Virus record (IMG/VR): IMGVR_UViG_3300035698_003521
Coordinates: 1-36,392 of that record
From: a virus
DNA length: 36,392 bases
Strand: one strand, 5' to 3'
A program made the position numbers and the translations under genes. Within the stretch, counting starts at the first letter, position 1, and each line of letters begins with the position of its first letter. Below are positions 14,201 through 21,917 of the stretch, piece after piece. The notes beneath the pieces are model-generated. The model saw only the letters and a list, made by a program, of their open reading frames with translations, searched no databases and was not told the DNA's origin.

Positions 14201-14925
14201 GAACCCGTGGTGTGATGCCAGCATTACTAGACGAGTGGATTGATATTCGTAAGAAGAATAAGAAATTATACTTTGAGTTCAAAGGAAAGTATCAGACAGA
14301 AAAGGATAAGAAAAAGAAGAAGAGGTATAAACAAATGTCTGATAGATATAACACTATCCAGATGGTATATAAAATCCGATTGAACAGTTTGTATGGATTT
14401 ATCGGTGCAAAGTTCAGTAGATTCTTCAACATTCATCAGTCAGAGGCAGTAACCGTTACTGGTAAGTATGTTATTCGATCCACCATCGCCAAGTTACGTG
14501 AAAAGTATGGGGATTCGTTTGTATTCTATTGCGACACTGACAGCTGCCGAGGTGATTCTCTCCTTAGATTAGAGGATGGTGATAAAACAATAGAGGATGC
14601 CTTTGATAATATAAAAGATGATGATTTTGATTCATATAGAGAAACTTATGATGGTAGATCATTCGTATATCCTAAAAATCTTAGTTTACCTTATTACAAC
14701 GAAAAGATAAAAACGGTAGAAAATGGAAAAGTAGACTTTATTGAAAGACATTTTGTTAAAAAGAAGATGTATAAAATAAAGACAAGTGGTGGAAAAGAAG
14801 TTGTAGTTACAGAAGATCATTCTATAATGATTCTAGAGAATGGTGTATTAGTTGAGAAAAAACCTAATGAAATTAACAAAAAAGATAAAATTATTACTCT
14901 GAAACCACCGTGTCTCCATAAATAG
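11197..14925 (+). CDS. gp43: gp43-like family B DNA polymerase, N-terminal part with one full intein and an N-terminal split intein
   Basis: The 5' fragment of the replicative polymerase. Exo I is MDIETIVDDG (11590s); Exo II is split by intein 1 and reads SGWN|CYQYDFPYI after splicing; Exo III is YCVQDS. Motif A is FDVASLYPSCIRALN, motif B is KIRLNSLYGF, and motif C stops at YCDTD (14539-14541), where the second intein starts with Ser. The ORF then runs 127 codons of N-intein to TAA. The rest of the polymerase is at 15883-16902. Extein pieces total about 951 aa after both splicing steps (T4 gp43 is 898). Start taken as ATG 11197 with GGGAG nine bases upstream; ATG 11188 abuts that site. Confidence 0.93.
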   Translation: MEKIRNFANVNFNRKRNQVDYTYYEKESGKWVRKEGTYYIENEVFVPNQNAVKSFRDSKLKDHGSGFKCDVYGNPILEPVCTKFYDKNTLPPNVKNCPKRFGFDIKPEVKFLSEKMEFDEENDEIPPLRIQYMDIETIVDDGPFLEGWSVGPDRYGYDRGGILLISTYDNYDDKVIVFGAQPIADHNFQKGLNVEYILCRDEADIIKQYMQYLYNTDPDIISGWNCLEENQTVWLGDRIVKIKNIDLKSKNNKNIPLITSGNIINKHEYTGEKIMYKIKTSIGKELNCSIDHKHFVRIKDKSQYKNLKSMNQNEELEMTTKEIMDVCDDKDLYLEFIFNKNNNQDTTWRDLFSSQSFWDRLISNPLIDFPVKNKMIINLVRCDREIKQDYCWGKCFWKKSFEWNYKRNVHLLDDYDIKTEILNYDVFDFTFRKRRYSIKLDDKITNDLLKFIGFIFTDGSWDHKRNTCSVTQKYNDVLIGYESILKKEFNPRSTTVKQTKDGCYIMKFSDSSIAIILNLIYEYRDERFCKNPEIESLSLLSRDQFVNMFSGMVDGDGSILDNGLCLYNFDCAKFDFLNNIHELLLWNDVFSYINKNNVYIPFVKKNKYFISTIRDLLFHKPRKNKLEGIIFRENKNSKNKILNKCYDDNHGFIKISSVEKTQHKVRMYDIETSNHSFYTSGIKTHNCYQYDFPYIINRIKFFIDTGRFDKSALFNFGRGNAFIQNNYRRFYLNGITVIDYLVLYKKFELKPRRSYKLSDIVEVEEVSVDGQGKMKYSGSIRDFANNDWTGFVKYCVQDSMLVKQIEDKKELINTFTMLCYMAGVPFHLAISGEVSWMKIHDSSIYRYCQEHNKELPENEEPPENLGKFAGAYVMAPKIGVYDYVTVFDVASLYPSCIRALNISTDSYRGQIVMNKEDFSVGSVPDQKGPFTIEFYDPLWLSLGEYEKTLIERENGKLPPNERKDPNSIGPYIKKFSTFEEMHKFLKKFDMCIAANGSIFSKRTRGVMPALLDEWIDIRKKNKKLYFEFKGKYQTEKDKKKKKRYKQMSDRYNTIQMVYKIRLNSLYGFIGAKFSRFFNIHQSEAVTVTGKYVIRSTIAKLREKYGDSFVFYCDTDSCRGDSLLRLEDGDKTIEDAFDNIKDDDFDSYRETYDGRSFVYPKNLSLPYYNEKIKTVENGKVDFIERHFVKKKMYKIKTSGGKEVVVTEDHSIMILENGVLVEKKPNEINKKDKIITLKPPCLHK
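11872..13254 (+). other. intein 1: contiguous LAGLIDADG intein in the Exo II motif of DNA polymerase
   Basis: In-frame insertion of 461 codons. It begins with Cys (CLEENQTVWLGD, block A), has block B around GKELNCSIDHKHFV (His in SIDH), and ends MYDIETSNHSFYTSGIKTHN before Cys+1 (CYQYDFPYI). Two LAGLIDADG-type motifs are visible: LLKFIGFIFTDGSW (12538-12579) and FVNMFSGMVDGDGSI (12832-12876), the usual two-motif homing endonuclease. The insertion lies between SGWN and the exonuclease aspartate segment, so it disables proofreading until spliced out. Confidence 0.92.
14542..14922 (+). other. split intein, N-terminal half, in polymerase motif C
   Basis: 127 codons starting with Ser (SCRGDSLLRLEDGDK). 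This Ser1 assignment is preferred over Cys because YCDTD + SVFLNYG restores the canonical YxDTDSV motif without an extra Ser. Block B is VVVTEDHSIMI. It ends at a TAA (14923-14925), with no C-terminal HN. The partner half is at 15883-16008. The same DTD|S insertion point is used by inteins of several archaeal family B polymerases, whose inteins can also begin with Ser. Confidence 0.9.
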
Positions 14926-14945
14926 ATAATAGAAAGGAGATACTT

Positions 14946-15881
14946 ATGTCTGGTAAAAAGAAAATGAAGAGTAAAAGAAATTACAAAACGTGGTTAGAAC
15001 TTGGTTGTTCTGAGGAAGATGCAAAGTTTGAAGCAAGTAAGAGGCAACCGGGAAGATTTGAATATTTTAGATACTTTAAGGGTTTTTCTGAAGAAGAAAG
15101 TAAAGAAAAGGTAATAGAGTGGAGAGAAAAAAATACAAAACGAACAAAGAAAAATTATATAGAGAAATTTGGACAAGATGAAGGGTTAAGGAGATGGAAT
15201 CAATATAGAGAAAAACAAGCCAAGTCTAATACTTTTGAGTATAAGAAAGAAAAATACGGATGGACAGAAGAAGAATTTAGAGAATATAATAGATCTAGAT
15301 CTGTAACCGAAGAGAATATGATAAAGAGGTATGGTGAGTATGAAGGTAAAATGAGATGGGTGAATTATATTGAAAGACAAAGATATACTTGTAGTAAAGA
15401 GTATTTTATAGAAACCTATGGAGAAAAAGATGGTTATAAAAAATATACCGAATTTTGTTATGTAAGAGATAATGTAATTAAACAAAAACGACTTGGTATT
15501 AGAAGTTATATATCAGAGGAATTATTTTCTATACTTGATAATTTAATAGATGATTCGTGTTATTGGGGAGAAAATGAATTTAAATTTATAAAATCAGAAG
15601 GTGGGTGTTTCCATGTTGATTTCTTCAATAAAAATACAGGAAGAGTAATTGAGTTTTATGGAGATGTTTTTCATGCTAATCCAAATATTTATAAGACCGA
15701 AGACCAGATCTTGTTTTTTAAGAAATCAGTTAAAGAAGTTAGAGAAAAAGATAAGAGAAGAATTAATGATATTCTTAGTTATAAAGAGGTTTCAGACGTT
15801 CATATAGTTTGGGAAGATGAATATAGAAAAAGAAAACCAGAAGTTATTTCTTATTGTTTGAATTTTGCAAAAGGTAAATGA
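14946..15881 (+). CDS. free-standing homing endonuclease, EDxHD / Vsr-like, inside the fractured polymerase gene
   Basis: A 311-aa protein lying between the two polymerase fragments, with its own ribosome site (AAAGGAGATACTT-ATG). The N-terminal ~175 residues contain three similar units, YIEKFGQDEGLRRWNQYREK (71-90), MIKRYGEYEGKMRWVNYIER (125-144) and FIETYGEKDGYKKYTEFCYV (154-173), probably DNA-binding repeats. The C-terminal nuclease domain has FHVDFF (D225), the signature IEFYGDVFHANP (E236, D240, H243) and HIVWEDE (W289, E290). This is the nuclease type found with split inteins in marine metagenomes. It would cut intein-less polymerase genes to spread the whole cassette. Confidence 0.9.
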   Translation: MSGKKKMKSKRNYKTWLELGCSEEDAKFEASKRQPGRFEYFRYFKGFSEEESKEKVIEWREKNTKRTKKNYIEKFGQDEGLRRWNQYREKQAKSNTFEYKKEKYGWTEEEFREYNRSRSVTEENMIKRYGEYEGKMRWVNYIERQRYTCSKEYFIETYGEKDGYKKYTEFCYVRDNVIKQKRLGIRSYISEELFSILDNLIDDSCYWGENEFKFIKSEGGCFHVDFFNKNTGRVIEFYGDVFHANPNIYKTEDQILFFKKSVKEVREKDKRRINDILSYKEVSDVHIVWEDEYRKRKPEVISYCLNFAKGK

Positions 15882-15882
15882 T

Positions 15883-16008
15883 ATGAATTTTGATATAGAA
15901 GAAGTAGAAGAAGTCGAATGTTTGGGTGTTTGTGAAGAATATGTATATGATATTGGTATGAGAGAATCACCACACATCTTTTTTGCTAATGATATATTGG
16001 TTCATAAT
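15883..16008 (+). other. split intein, C-terminal half (DNA polymerase)
   Basis: 42 codons with its own ATG. Block F/G features are EYVYDIGM and the terminal HIFFANDILVHN, with the C-extein nucleophile Ser+1 at 16009. With the N-half of 127 residues the total is 169, a typical mini-intein size. The first residues are acidic (DIEEVEEVE), like the charge complementarity seen in other natural split inteins, while the last part of the N-half (KKPNEINKKDKI) is basic. Confidence 0.9.
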
Positions 16009-16902
16009 TCTGTATTCTTAAACTATGGTGAGACTCTTAAGAGAAGAGGATTTGATCTTTCTGATAAAAAAGCATGTGTGGAAGAATGTATTCGTATGGA
16101 TAAAGATGTTTCTGAAGTAATCATAAAGAATTGCGATTACGTCTCTAATAATATTATGAATACTGATAATATATATTCATTTGAAAGTGAAGAAGTAATT
16201 GAACGTATGCTTATTACTTCTAAGAAAAAGTATATTGCTAGGGTTGCTTTTGATAAGACTACAAATGAATATCCAGATGAAGACTATGTAGTTAAGGGTT
16301 TAGAGTTTCAAAAGTCTAATCTATCTGATCCAGTTAAAAAGTTCTTAAGAAGTACTACTAAGAAAATAATGGATGGTATAGGTGCTGATGATTTGATAAC
16401 TTTACTTCGAGATGAATTTTATAAAATGGAAACTCGTCCCGTCGATGATATTGCATATTATCAAGGTGTTAAGAATATTGAGAAGTATCAAAAAATGAGC
16501 AGAGTCGAGATTAAAGATTTAGTAAACCAGAAAGCAGAGACAGAATTCCCTAAACATTGCCCATATCACGTTGCTGCTGCAATCTCTTTAAATACATTGA
16601 TTCTGGCAGACAAAGACCTTTCTGATATGTCAACCGTAACAGAGGGAACAAAAGCAGGGATAGTATTTGTAAATAGATCAAACATGTTTGGCGTAAAAGC
16701 AATTGCTTATACGGGTGAGTGGAATCCTAAGTTGTTTGAATATTTTTCCATTGATGTAGATTATATGTTTAATAGATTGATTCTCGGTCCACTAGAACCT
16801 TCGATTAAGGCCGCAGGATTCAAACTTTCAACATCAGATATTTTGGGTTATGATTTTGTCGGTGTTGATAACGAATGTATACAACGTAGTCTGTTTACTT
16901 AA
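15883..16902 (+). CDS. gp43: DNA polymerase C-terminal fragment fused to the C-terminal split intein
   Basis: Codons 1-42 are the C-intein, ending ANDILVHN. Codon 43 onward is the polymerase C-terminus beginning SVFLNYGE, which completes motif C (DTD+S). The basic SKKKYIARV segment corresponds to the family B KxKKRY region, followed by the thumb (to residue 339). The start is ATG 15883, one base after the endonuclease stop, with AAAAGG as ribosome site; a TTG start at 15865 is possible but has no benefit. After trans-splicing the C-extein contributes 297 residues. The protein cannot be an active polymerase alone because motifs A and B are on the other polypeptide. Confidence 0.93.
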   Translation: MNFDIEEVEEVECLGVCEEYVYDIGMRESPHIFFANDILVHNSVFLNYGETLKRRGFDLSDKKACVEECIRMDKDVSEVIIKNCDYVSNNIMNTDNIYSFESEEVIERMLITSKKKYIARVAFDKTTNEYPDEDYVVKGLEFQKSNLSDPVKKFLRSTTKKIMDGIGADDLITLLRDEFYKMETRPVDDIAYYQGVKNIEKYQKMSRVEIKDLVNQKAETEFPKHCPYHVAAAISLNTLILADKDLSDMSTVTEGTKAGIVFVNRSNMFGVKAIAYTGEWNPKLFEYFSIDVDYMFNRLILGPLEPSIKAAGFKLSTSDILGYDFVGVDNECIQRSLFT

Positions 16903-16964
16903 GGGTTTGAGTTTAAATATGTTTTTGGGATGGATAGAAATAATTAAAAATTTTAGGAGATGAT

Positions 16965-18437
16965 ATGAACGAAAAAGTACTTGAAGGTGAAATGAATGAA
17001 CTTGATATTATAACCACGTTGTATTGTAATGCAAGAAATTTACATGCTTATATGATTCGATTGGAACCTCAATTTTTCTCTGAGAAAATGGGATCGTTCT
17101 TTGAAAGAATCCAAGAACATTATAAGACGTATGGACAAGTTCCTTGGAAACCAGTTTTTGAAACAGAACTAACTGGTGCCGAACGCGATCATATGATTCA
17201 GATTCTAGATTCAATTTCTTCTAATTATGAATCTCGTGTAAAACATTTGAATCAGGATTATATTCGTGATAAACTATCTATCTTTGCAAAACGATGTTTC
17301 ATCCGTCAATCTCTAGTTAAATCTTATAATGAGTTTGAGAGTGGAAACTATGACGAAATTATTGCCGAGATGACTAAGATTAATGAATGTCAGATCGATG
17401 ATGATTATGGTATAGAATATCATGCTGAATCTTCACAGGAAGAAAGATATGACCGAAATGTTTCCGACTTCATTCAAACGAAGTTTATTCAGATCGATGA
17501 ATCAATTCAAGGATGGCATAAAAAGTCACTTAATATTATTGCTGGTCCTGCCAACTCTGGTAAGACTATGTATTTAATTAATGCTGCTGCTCGACAGTTA
17601 ATCGATGGTAAGTCTTACATATCTGCTGATTCTGGTAGCGAGTGGTATAATGAAAAACCAGTTAATATTCTTTATGTTACTTTAGAAATTGATCAGAATC
17701 AAGTAGGAAGACGTTTGGATGGGTGTCTTACAAACACTCCTATTAATGAATTGAATAGTACTCATGGTAGAAAAGCACTTAAAGAACTTTTGAAGTATTG
17801 TAAGGATGATCTTAATAAGAGAATTGTGATTAAGGAGATGCCGGGGTATAAAACAACTCCGGGTGATATTGAAGCATGTATGCGTAACTTAGATGTTATT
17901 AGTCAAGGTGAACTGAAACCTGATTTGGTTTTTGTTGATTACCTTGGTCTTATGATGCCTAATCACTTTACTAAGAACATGCAGTTGTATGAGAAGGGTC
18001 TTGCTATTGCTGTTGAACTTCGTTCTATTGCACAACGATACGATGTTCCATTTGTTGTAGCATCACAGACCAACCGAGATAGTTTCTCTGATACCGTAGG
18101 TATGGATAAGATTTCTGACTCCATTGGTATTTCTCAAACAGCAGATGTCCTTATTACTATCAATAGAAATGACGAATTGGATAATGAAGGATGTGTGATT
18201 TTATATCTTGCTAAATCTAGATTCTCTCAGAATAACAAGAAGTGGTTATTTAAAGTTAACTACGATTGTCAACGTGTTAATGATTTCCTTAATGATGTTC
18301 CTGAAAATATTGTTGATATATTAGAAGGTAAGAAAAAGAAAAAGAAGAAAGACAACGATGAAGGATCAAGACCGTTACCTGACGGAGATCGTCGTCAACC
18401 ACCTGCAAATGATATTGAAGCAGCATATAGATCTTAA
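16965..18437 (+). CDS. gp41: gp41-like replicative DNA helicase (DnaB family)
   Basis: A RecA-fold hexameric helicase moving 5'-3' on the lagging strand and loading primase. Walker A is AGPANSGKTM (about residues 191-200), ILYVTLEI the next strand, LVFVDYLGLM the Walker B (about 320-329), and ASQTNRDSF the DnaB motif with the sensor Gln. The C-terminus is Lys-rich, then hydrophilic (KKKKKKDNDEGSRPLPDGDRR). Length is 490 aa (T4 gp41 is 475). AGGAG seven bases before ATG. No intein is present here, unlike several marine phage gp41 genes. It sits between polymerase and gp46, and gp61 primase is in the same operon. Confidence 0.93.
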   Translation: MNEKVLEGEMNELDIITTLYCNARNLHAYMIRLEPQFFSEKMGSFFERIQEHYKTYGQVPWKPVFETELTGAERDHMIQILDSISSNYESRVKHLNQDYIRDKLSIFAKRCFIRQSLVKSYNEFESGNYDEIIAEMTKINECQIDDDYGIEYHAESSQEERYDRNVSDFIQTKFIQIDESIQGWHKKSLNIIAGPANSGKTMYLINAAARQLIDGKSYISADSGSEWYNEKPVNILYVTLEIDQNQVGRRLDGCLTNTPINELNSTHGRKALKELLKYCKDDLNKRIVIKEMPGYKTTPGDIEACMRNLDVISQGELKPDLVFVDYLGLMMPNHFTKNMQLYEKGLAIAVELRSIAQRYDVPFVVASQTNRDSFSDTVGMDKISDSIGISQTADVLITINRNDELDNEGCVILYLAKSRFSQNNKKWLFKVNYDCQRVNDFLNDVPENIVDILEGKKKKKKKDNDEGSRPLPDGDRRQPPANDIEAAYRS

Positions 18438-18451
18438 CAAAGGAGAGAAAG

Positions 18452-20257
18452 TTGATAAAGTTTAATTCACTAACCTTAAGAAATTTCATGTCTGTTGGAA
18501 GTAAACCAGTAAGTTTCAACTATACAGAGGGATTAAATTATGTGTATGGTGAGAACTACGATGTTACTACAGATGTTGACGAACAAGTAATTTCTAATGG
18601 ATCAGGAAAGACAGTCATACTAGTTGATGCATTACTTTTCGTTCTCTTTGGTAGAACTCAGAGAAAGGTAAAGTTAGTAGAGATAATCAATATCTATTCG
18701 GGTTGCGAGTGTGAAGTGACTGTGAGTTTCTCTAAGGATAATAATATCTATGAAATAACGAGAGGATTAAAACCCGATAAGATTAGTATTACATTGAATG
18801 GTGAAGATCTAAATGAAGAAGCAAAGAAAAGAGATTCAAATAAGTTCATCGTAGAAAATATTCTAGATGGTATCTCGTTTGAAGTTTTCCGTAATCTTAT
18901 TGTTTTGAATGGTACATCTTCTAAACATTTCTTTGAATATGGAAGACAAGAGAAACGTCAATTTATTAATGAGGTATTTAAGTTGGGATTCTTGGACTAT
19001 CTCCAAGAAAATCTTACTGAGGAAGTCAAAGACAAAAAGCACCATATTGATAAGATGAAAATTATCATTGAACAAAAGCAATCCGAAGTAGTAAGACTTT
19101 CGGATCTATTTGAATGTTATATGAATGGAGAAGTTCTTGAAAATTCCAAAAAGATTGGAATGATGATAGAAAAGGAAGAATCTAATATAAAGTCAATTGG
19201 AGAAAAAAGAGATAAGATTCTTTCTGATATGGGGATTAATTACGATACATTTGTCGAAAGATTTAAAGAAGCAGAATCAAAATTCAAAAATACATCCTCT
19301 AAGATTATAGAATCTATTCATCAACTTTCTAAGACGAGTGATAAATTTAAAGGAAAACGTGAAGATTATGTATCTATCTCAAAACAATCTTCTTGTTATT
19401 TCTGTCATCAAGATTTACCTGAATCACTTAGAGCAGAACTCATGGATAAGATTAAGAGTGAAGCTCAGATTCTAAAAACGAATGGCAAAGAGAATCTTAA
19501 ATTGAAGAATGGTCTTGAGAATAAAAAAGAGCAGATGGGCGAGTGGATTGAAAGAGGTAAGGTATTAGTTAATAGTTATGATTCCTTTACTATTGAAATG
19601 AATTCTACTCAGAAGTTAATTGATCAATACAGAAAACAGAATAGTGAATCTGCATCTGTTGATACTGATAAGATTAAGAATGAAATTAAAACATTAGAAG
19701 AAGACCTTGGGAGTTATAAGAAAGAGTTAGTGATCTTCGAGGATGAGTATACCCTATATAAGATCTCTAGAGAGATAATCAATGATAAGAATTTCTATGG
19801 GTATTATATTAACATGTTCCGCAGATTCCTAAACAAGAAGATTAACGAATATCTAGAAGAAATGGCATCTCCTCATCGCATTAAATTCAATAACGATCTA
19901 GAAGCAGATGTCTATGATTTAAATACCAATATACACAGTTATGGGAATCTGTCTTCAGGAGAACGATCTAAAGTTAATCTTTCTATGTTGTTTGCTATGT
20001 ATGATGTTCTTAGATCCTTCCATAGAATGGATACCAATATATTGATCTTGGATGAAGTCTTGGATGATGGAATCGATAGTGCATCCGTTCTCCTACTTCA
20101 TAGGATCTTAAAGAAGAAGGTAGAGGGTTCTGATAATATGTCAGTATATATTGTTTCTCATAAGAACTCTTCAAGTACGTTTGCTGAAAGTGAAGGTATA
20201 GGCAAGGTTGTATTCCAGAGAAACATGGGAGTTACTAGTATAAAGGAAAATAAATAA
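18452..20257 (+). CDS. gp46: gp46-like recombination ATPase (Rad50/SbcC family)
   Basis: The ATPase partner of gp47 in end resection. Walker A is SNGSGKTVILVDALLF (near residue 50). A long coiled coil is interrupted by a zinc hook CYFC (near residue 314). The ABC signature is NLSSGERSKVNLS (near 500) and Walker B is ILILDEVLDDGID (near 535). Length is 601 aa (T4 gp46 is 560). The start is TTG 18452: AGGAGAG lies in front of it and the first residues IKFNSLTLRNFMSVG match the family N-terminus, so the rare start codon is well supported. Its gp47 partner is at 2914-4008 on the other strand. Confidence 0.93.
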   Translation: MIKFNSLTLRNFMSVGSKPVSFNYTEGLNYVYGENYDVTTDVDEQVISNGSGKTVILVDALLFVLFGRTQRKVKLVEIINIYSGCECEVTVSFSKDNNIYEITRGLKPDKISITLNGEDLNEEAKKRDSNKFIVENILDGISFEVFRNLIVLNGTSSKHFFEYGRQEKRQFINEVFKLGFLDYLQENLTEEVKDKKHHIDKMKIIIEQKQSEVVRLSDLFECYMNGEVLENSKKIGMMIEKEESNIKSIGEKRDKILSDMGINYDTFVERFKEAESKFKNTSSKIIESIHQLSKTSDKFKGKREDYVSISKQSSCYFCHQDLPESLRAELMDKIKSEAQILKTNGKENLKLKNGLENKKEQMGEWIERGKVLVNSYDSFTIEMNSTQKLIDQYRKQNSESASVDTDKIKNEIKTLEEDLGSYKKELVIFEDEYTLYKISREIINDKNFYGYYINMFRRFLNKKINEYLEEMASPHRIKFNNDLEADVYDLNTNIHSYGNLSSGERSKVNLSMLFAMYDVLRSFHRMDTNILILDEVLDDGIDSASVLLLHRILKKKVEGSDNMSVYIVSHKNSSSTFAESEGIGKVVFQRNMGVTSIKENK

Positions 20258-20279
20258 TATTGTAGAAAGGTTGTAGATT

Positions 20280-20489
20280 ATGCTGACTGTCCAAAGAATT
20301 AATGCTCAATTATATAGAATAAAAGGAGATTCTGCTGACGAAAGAGATAAACTTCTTTCTGGACTAATATATAAACATTCTAAACACATGAAAGGGTATA
20401 TGTTTAGCCCGAAATATAAATCTGGGAGTTGGTCAGGCCGAATGAATGTTTTTTCTCCTACAAGAATACGCCCCGGTTATCTTCAATAA
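20280..20489 (+). pseudogene. uvsW: UvsW helicase N-terminal part, cut by an in-frame TAA
   Basis: 69 codons matching the UvsW N-terminal domain: GYMFSPKYKSGSWSGRMNVF followed by RIRPGYL aligns with T4 FNPRFRYGNWDGRIRLL. It ends at TAA (20487-20489), and the main helicase ORF continues in the very same frame through ACA TTA GAC TAT to ATG 20502. A nonsense change (for example CAA or AAA to TAA) or a sequence error explains this best; readthrough is possible. It has its own ribosome site (AGAAAGG). Confidence 0.82.
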
Positions 20490-20501
20490 ACATTAGACTA
20501 T

Positions 20502-21863
20502 ATGAAATTGAAGGGAATTGCTTGGGAGTGGAAAGACGAGATGCCCCCACTTCGTGATCTTCCTATTGACTTTGGTAAGTATGATTTCACCAAAGAAGAA
20601 TTTGTTGACTATACCAAGAAGATAATCAAGAAGATTGGTCCAAAGTTCAAGAAGAAGTATGATATGGAACTTGAGATTAGAGATTATCAGATTGACGCAA
20701 GTTGGAATTGTCTTACAAAGAAGATAGGAATCATCGCCCACGCAACTGGTGCTGGTAAATCCTTTGAGATTGCTTTGATTATGGGATTCTTGTTTTATAA
20801 AAAGATAATTGATCGAGCAACTATTATTGTACCAAGACAAATGCTAATTACTCAATTTAAGAACGATCTTTCGGACTATGGATTTAATAAGAGAAGTATA
20901 GGTATGTTGTTTGCTGATGAAAAGCAAACGAGTAGAAAAATAACTATTGCTTCAAAAGACACATTGGTTGGAATGATTGATACTCCTACTGGAGAAGATT
21001 TCTTTAGAACTAATCAATTAGTGATTTGTGATGAGTGTCATGGTGCATCGTCTAAGACTGTTACTAAATGTCTTGAAGCATTTTCTCACATGAGATTCCA
21101 GTTTGGTTTTACGGGAACTCTTCCAGAGGAAGAACTTGATAAAGAAATTATATTTTCGCATTTTAATGAAGTATTAGACGAAAAGAAATTAAAGGAACTG
21201 GAGGATAAATACGATGCTGTTTCTAGCGTTACAATTGGAATGCTTAAGTTTAATTACGGTAAGAAAAGTTTTATCAGTCGTACTTCATTCGGAGAGTCTC
21301 ACAACGATTGGGTAGAAGAAGTAAAGTCTATTCAAAATGATGATACGTTCCGCAATCCAATTATCATTAGTTCCATTATGGATAATCGAGAACGAGGTCG
21401 CAATATTGTGGTGCTTGTAAAAAACATCGAGTATGGTGAAAAGATATACCGAGAGATTCGAAAGCAGACTGATCAGAATACTTATGTTATCTTTGGTAGT
21501 GGGGAAGAACAAGTTAACCTCAAAGAGAGAGATGAGATTATTAACAAGTGTAAGAAGTCTAAGAAACCTTATATTATTGTGAGTAACTTTCAGATCTTCT
21601 CGACAGGTATCAATCTCCCATCGATTGACATGGTTGTGTTCTGTGATTCCACTAAGTCAAGTATTGCAGTAGCTCAGTCAATTGGTCGTGGGGTTCGAAA
21701 GACGAAAGAGAAGAACCGTGTTTATATCTTAGATTGTACGTGTGATCTAAAATATAGCAACGCCCACGCACAAAAAAGAGAAAAATTATACATAGAGGAG
21801 GGATTTAAGGTTTTTCACAAGACGATATATCTAGATGAAGTAGATAAACTTAAAGATATTTGA
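20502..21863 (+). CDS. uvsW: UvsW-like DNA/RNA helicase, main body
   Basis: Superfamily 2 helicase of T4 UvsW type, which unwinds R-loops and branched recombination intermediates and helps switch off origin-primed replication. Motifs: the IRDYQ Q-motif-like segment, ATGAGKSFE (Walker A), DECHG (motif II), FGFTGTLP (motif III) and QSIGRGVRKTKEK (motif VI). The segment before this ORF (20280-20489) carries the N-terminal domain in the same frame, separated by one TAA. No Shine-Dalgarno is visible before ATG 20502 (upstream bases CAATAAACATTAGACTAT), so independent translation looks weak. The joined product would be about 527 residues, in the usual UvsW size range. Confidence 0.9.
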   Translation: MKLKGIAWEWKDEMPPLRDLPIDFGKYDFTKEEFVDYTKKIIKKIGPKFKKKYDMELEIRDYQIDASWNCLTKKIGIIAHATGAGKSFEIALIMGFLFYKKIIDRATIIVPRQMLITQFKNDLSDYGFNKRSIGMLFADEKQTSRKITIASKDTLVGMIDTPTGEDFFRTNQLVICDECHGASSKTVTKCLEAFSHMRFQFGFTGTLPEEELDKEIIFSHFNEVLDEKKLKELEDKYDAVSSVTIGMLKFNYGKKSFISRTSFGESHNDWVEEVKSIQNDDTFRNPIIISSIMDNRERGRNIVVLVKNIEYGEKIYREIRKQTDQNTYVIFGSGEEQVNLKERDEIINKCKKSKKPYIIVSNFQIFSTGINLPSIDMVVFCDSTKSSIAVAQSIGRGVRKTKEKNRVYILDCTCDLKYSNAHAQKREKLYIEEGFKVFHKTIYLDEVDKLKDI

Positions 21864-21871
21864 TTTTTTAC

Positions 21872-21899
21872 TTGATTTCTAATTTTTATGAGGTATAAT
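21872..21899 (+). promoter_or_regulatory. promoter upstream of primase
   Basis: TTGATT (21872-21877), 16-base spacer, TATAAT (21894-21899). The spacer end ATTTTTATGAGG before the -10 box is nearly repeated at 27460-27471 (ATTTTTATGGGG before TATAAT), suggesting a shared promoter subclass. It lies in the 54-base gap between uvsW and the primase gene. Confidence 0.65.
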
Positions 21900-21917
21900 A
21901 TACAGTATGGAGATTTT

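Noticed and set aside
14946-15881. Reading the ORF between polymerase fragments as part of the polymerase or an intron
   Set aside because: Flanking polymerase codons are bounded by intein blocks, the ORF has its own ribosome site, and the product matches a Vsr-like nuclease; a group I intron is not needed to explain the gap.
16965-18437. Possible split intein in the gp41 helicase
   Set aside because: Marine phage gp41 genes often carry split inteins, but this ORF is continuous through Walker A, Walker B and the C-terminus with no intein blocks.
21888-21917. Upstream start for the primase at 21888
   Set aside because: That start lies within the promoter -10 region; the ATG at 21918 has GGAG in front and gives the family-like N-terminus.
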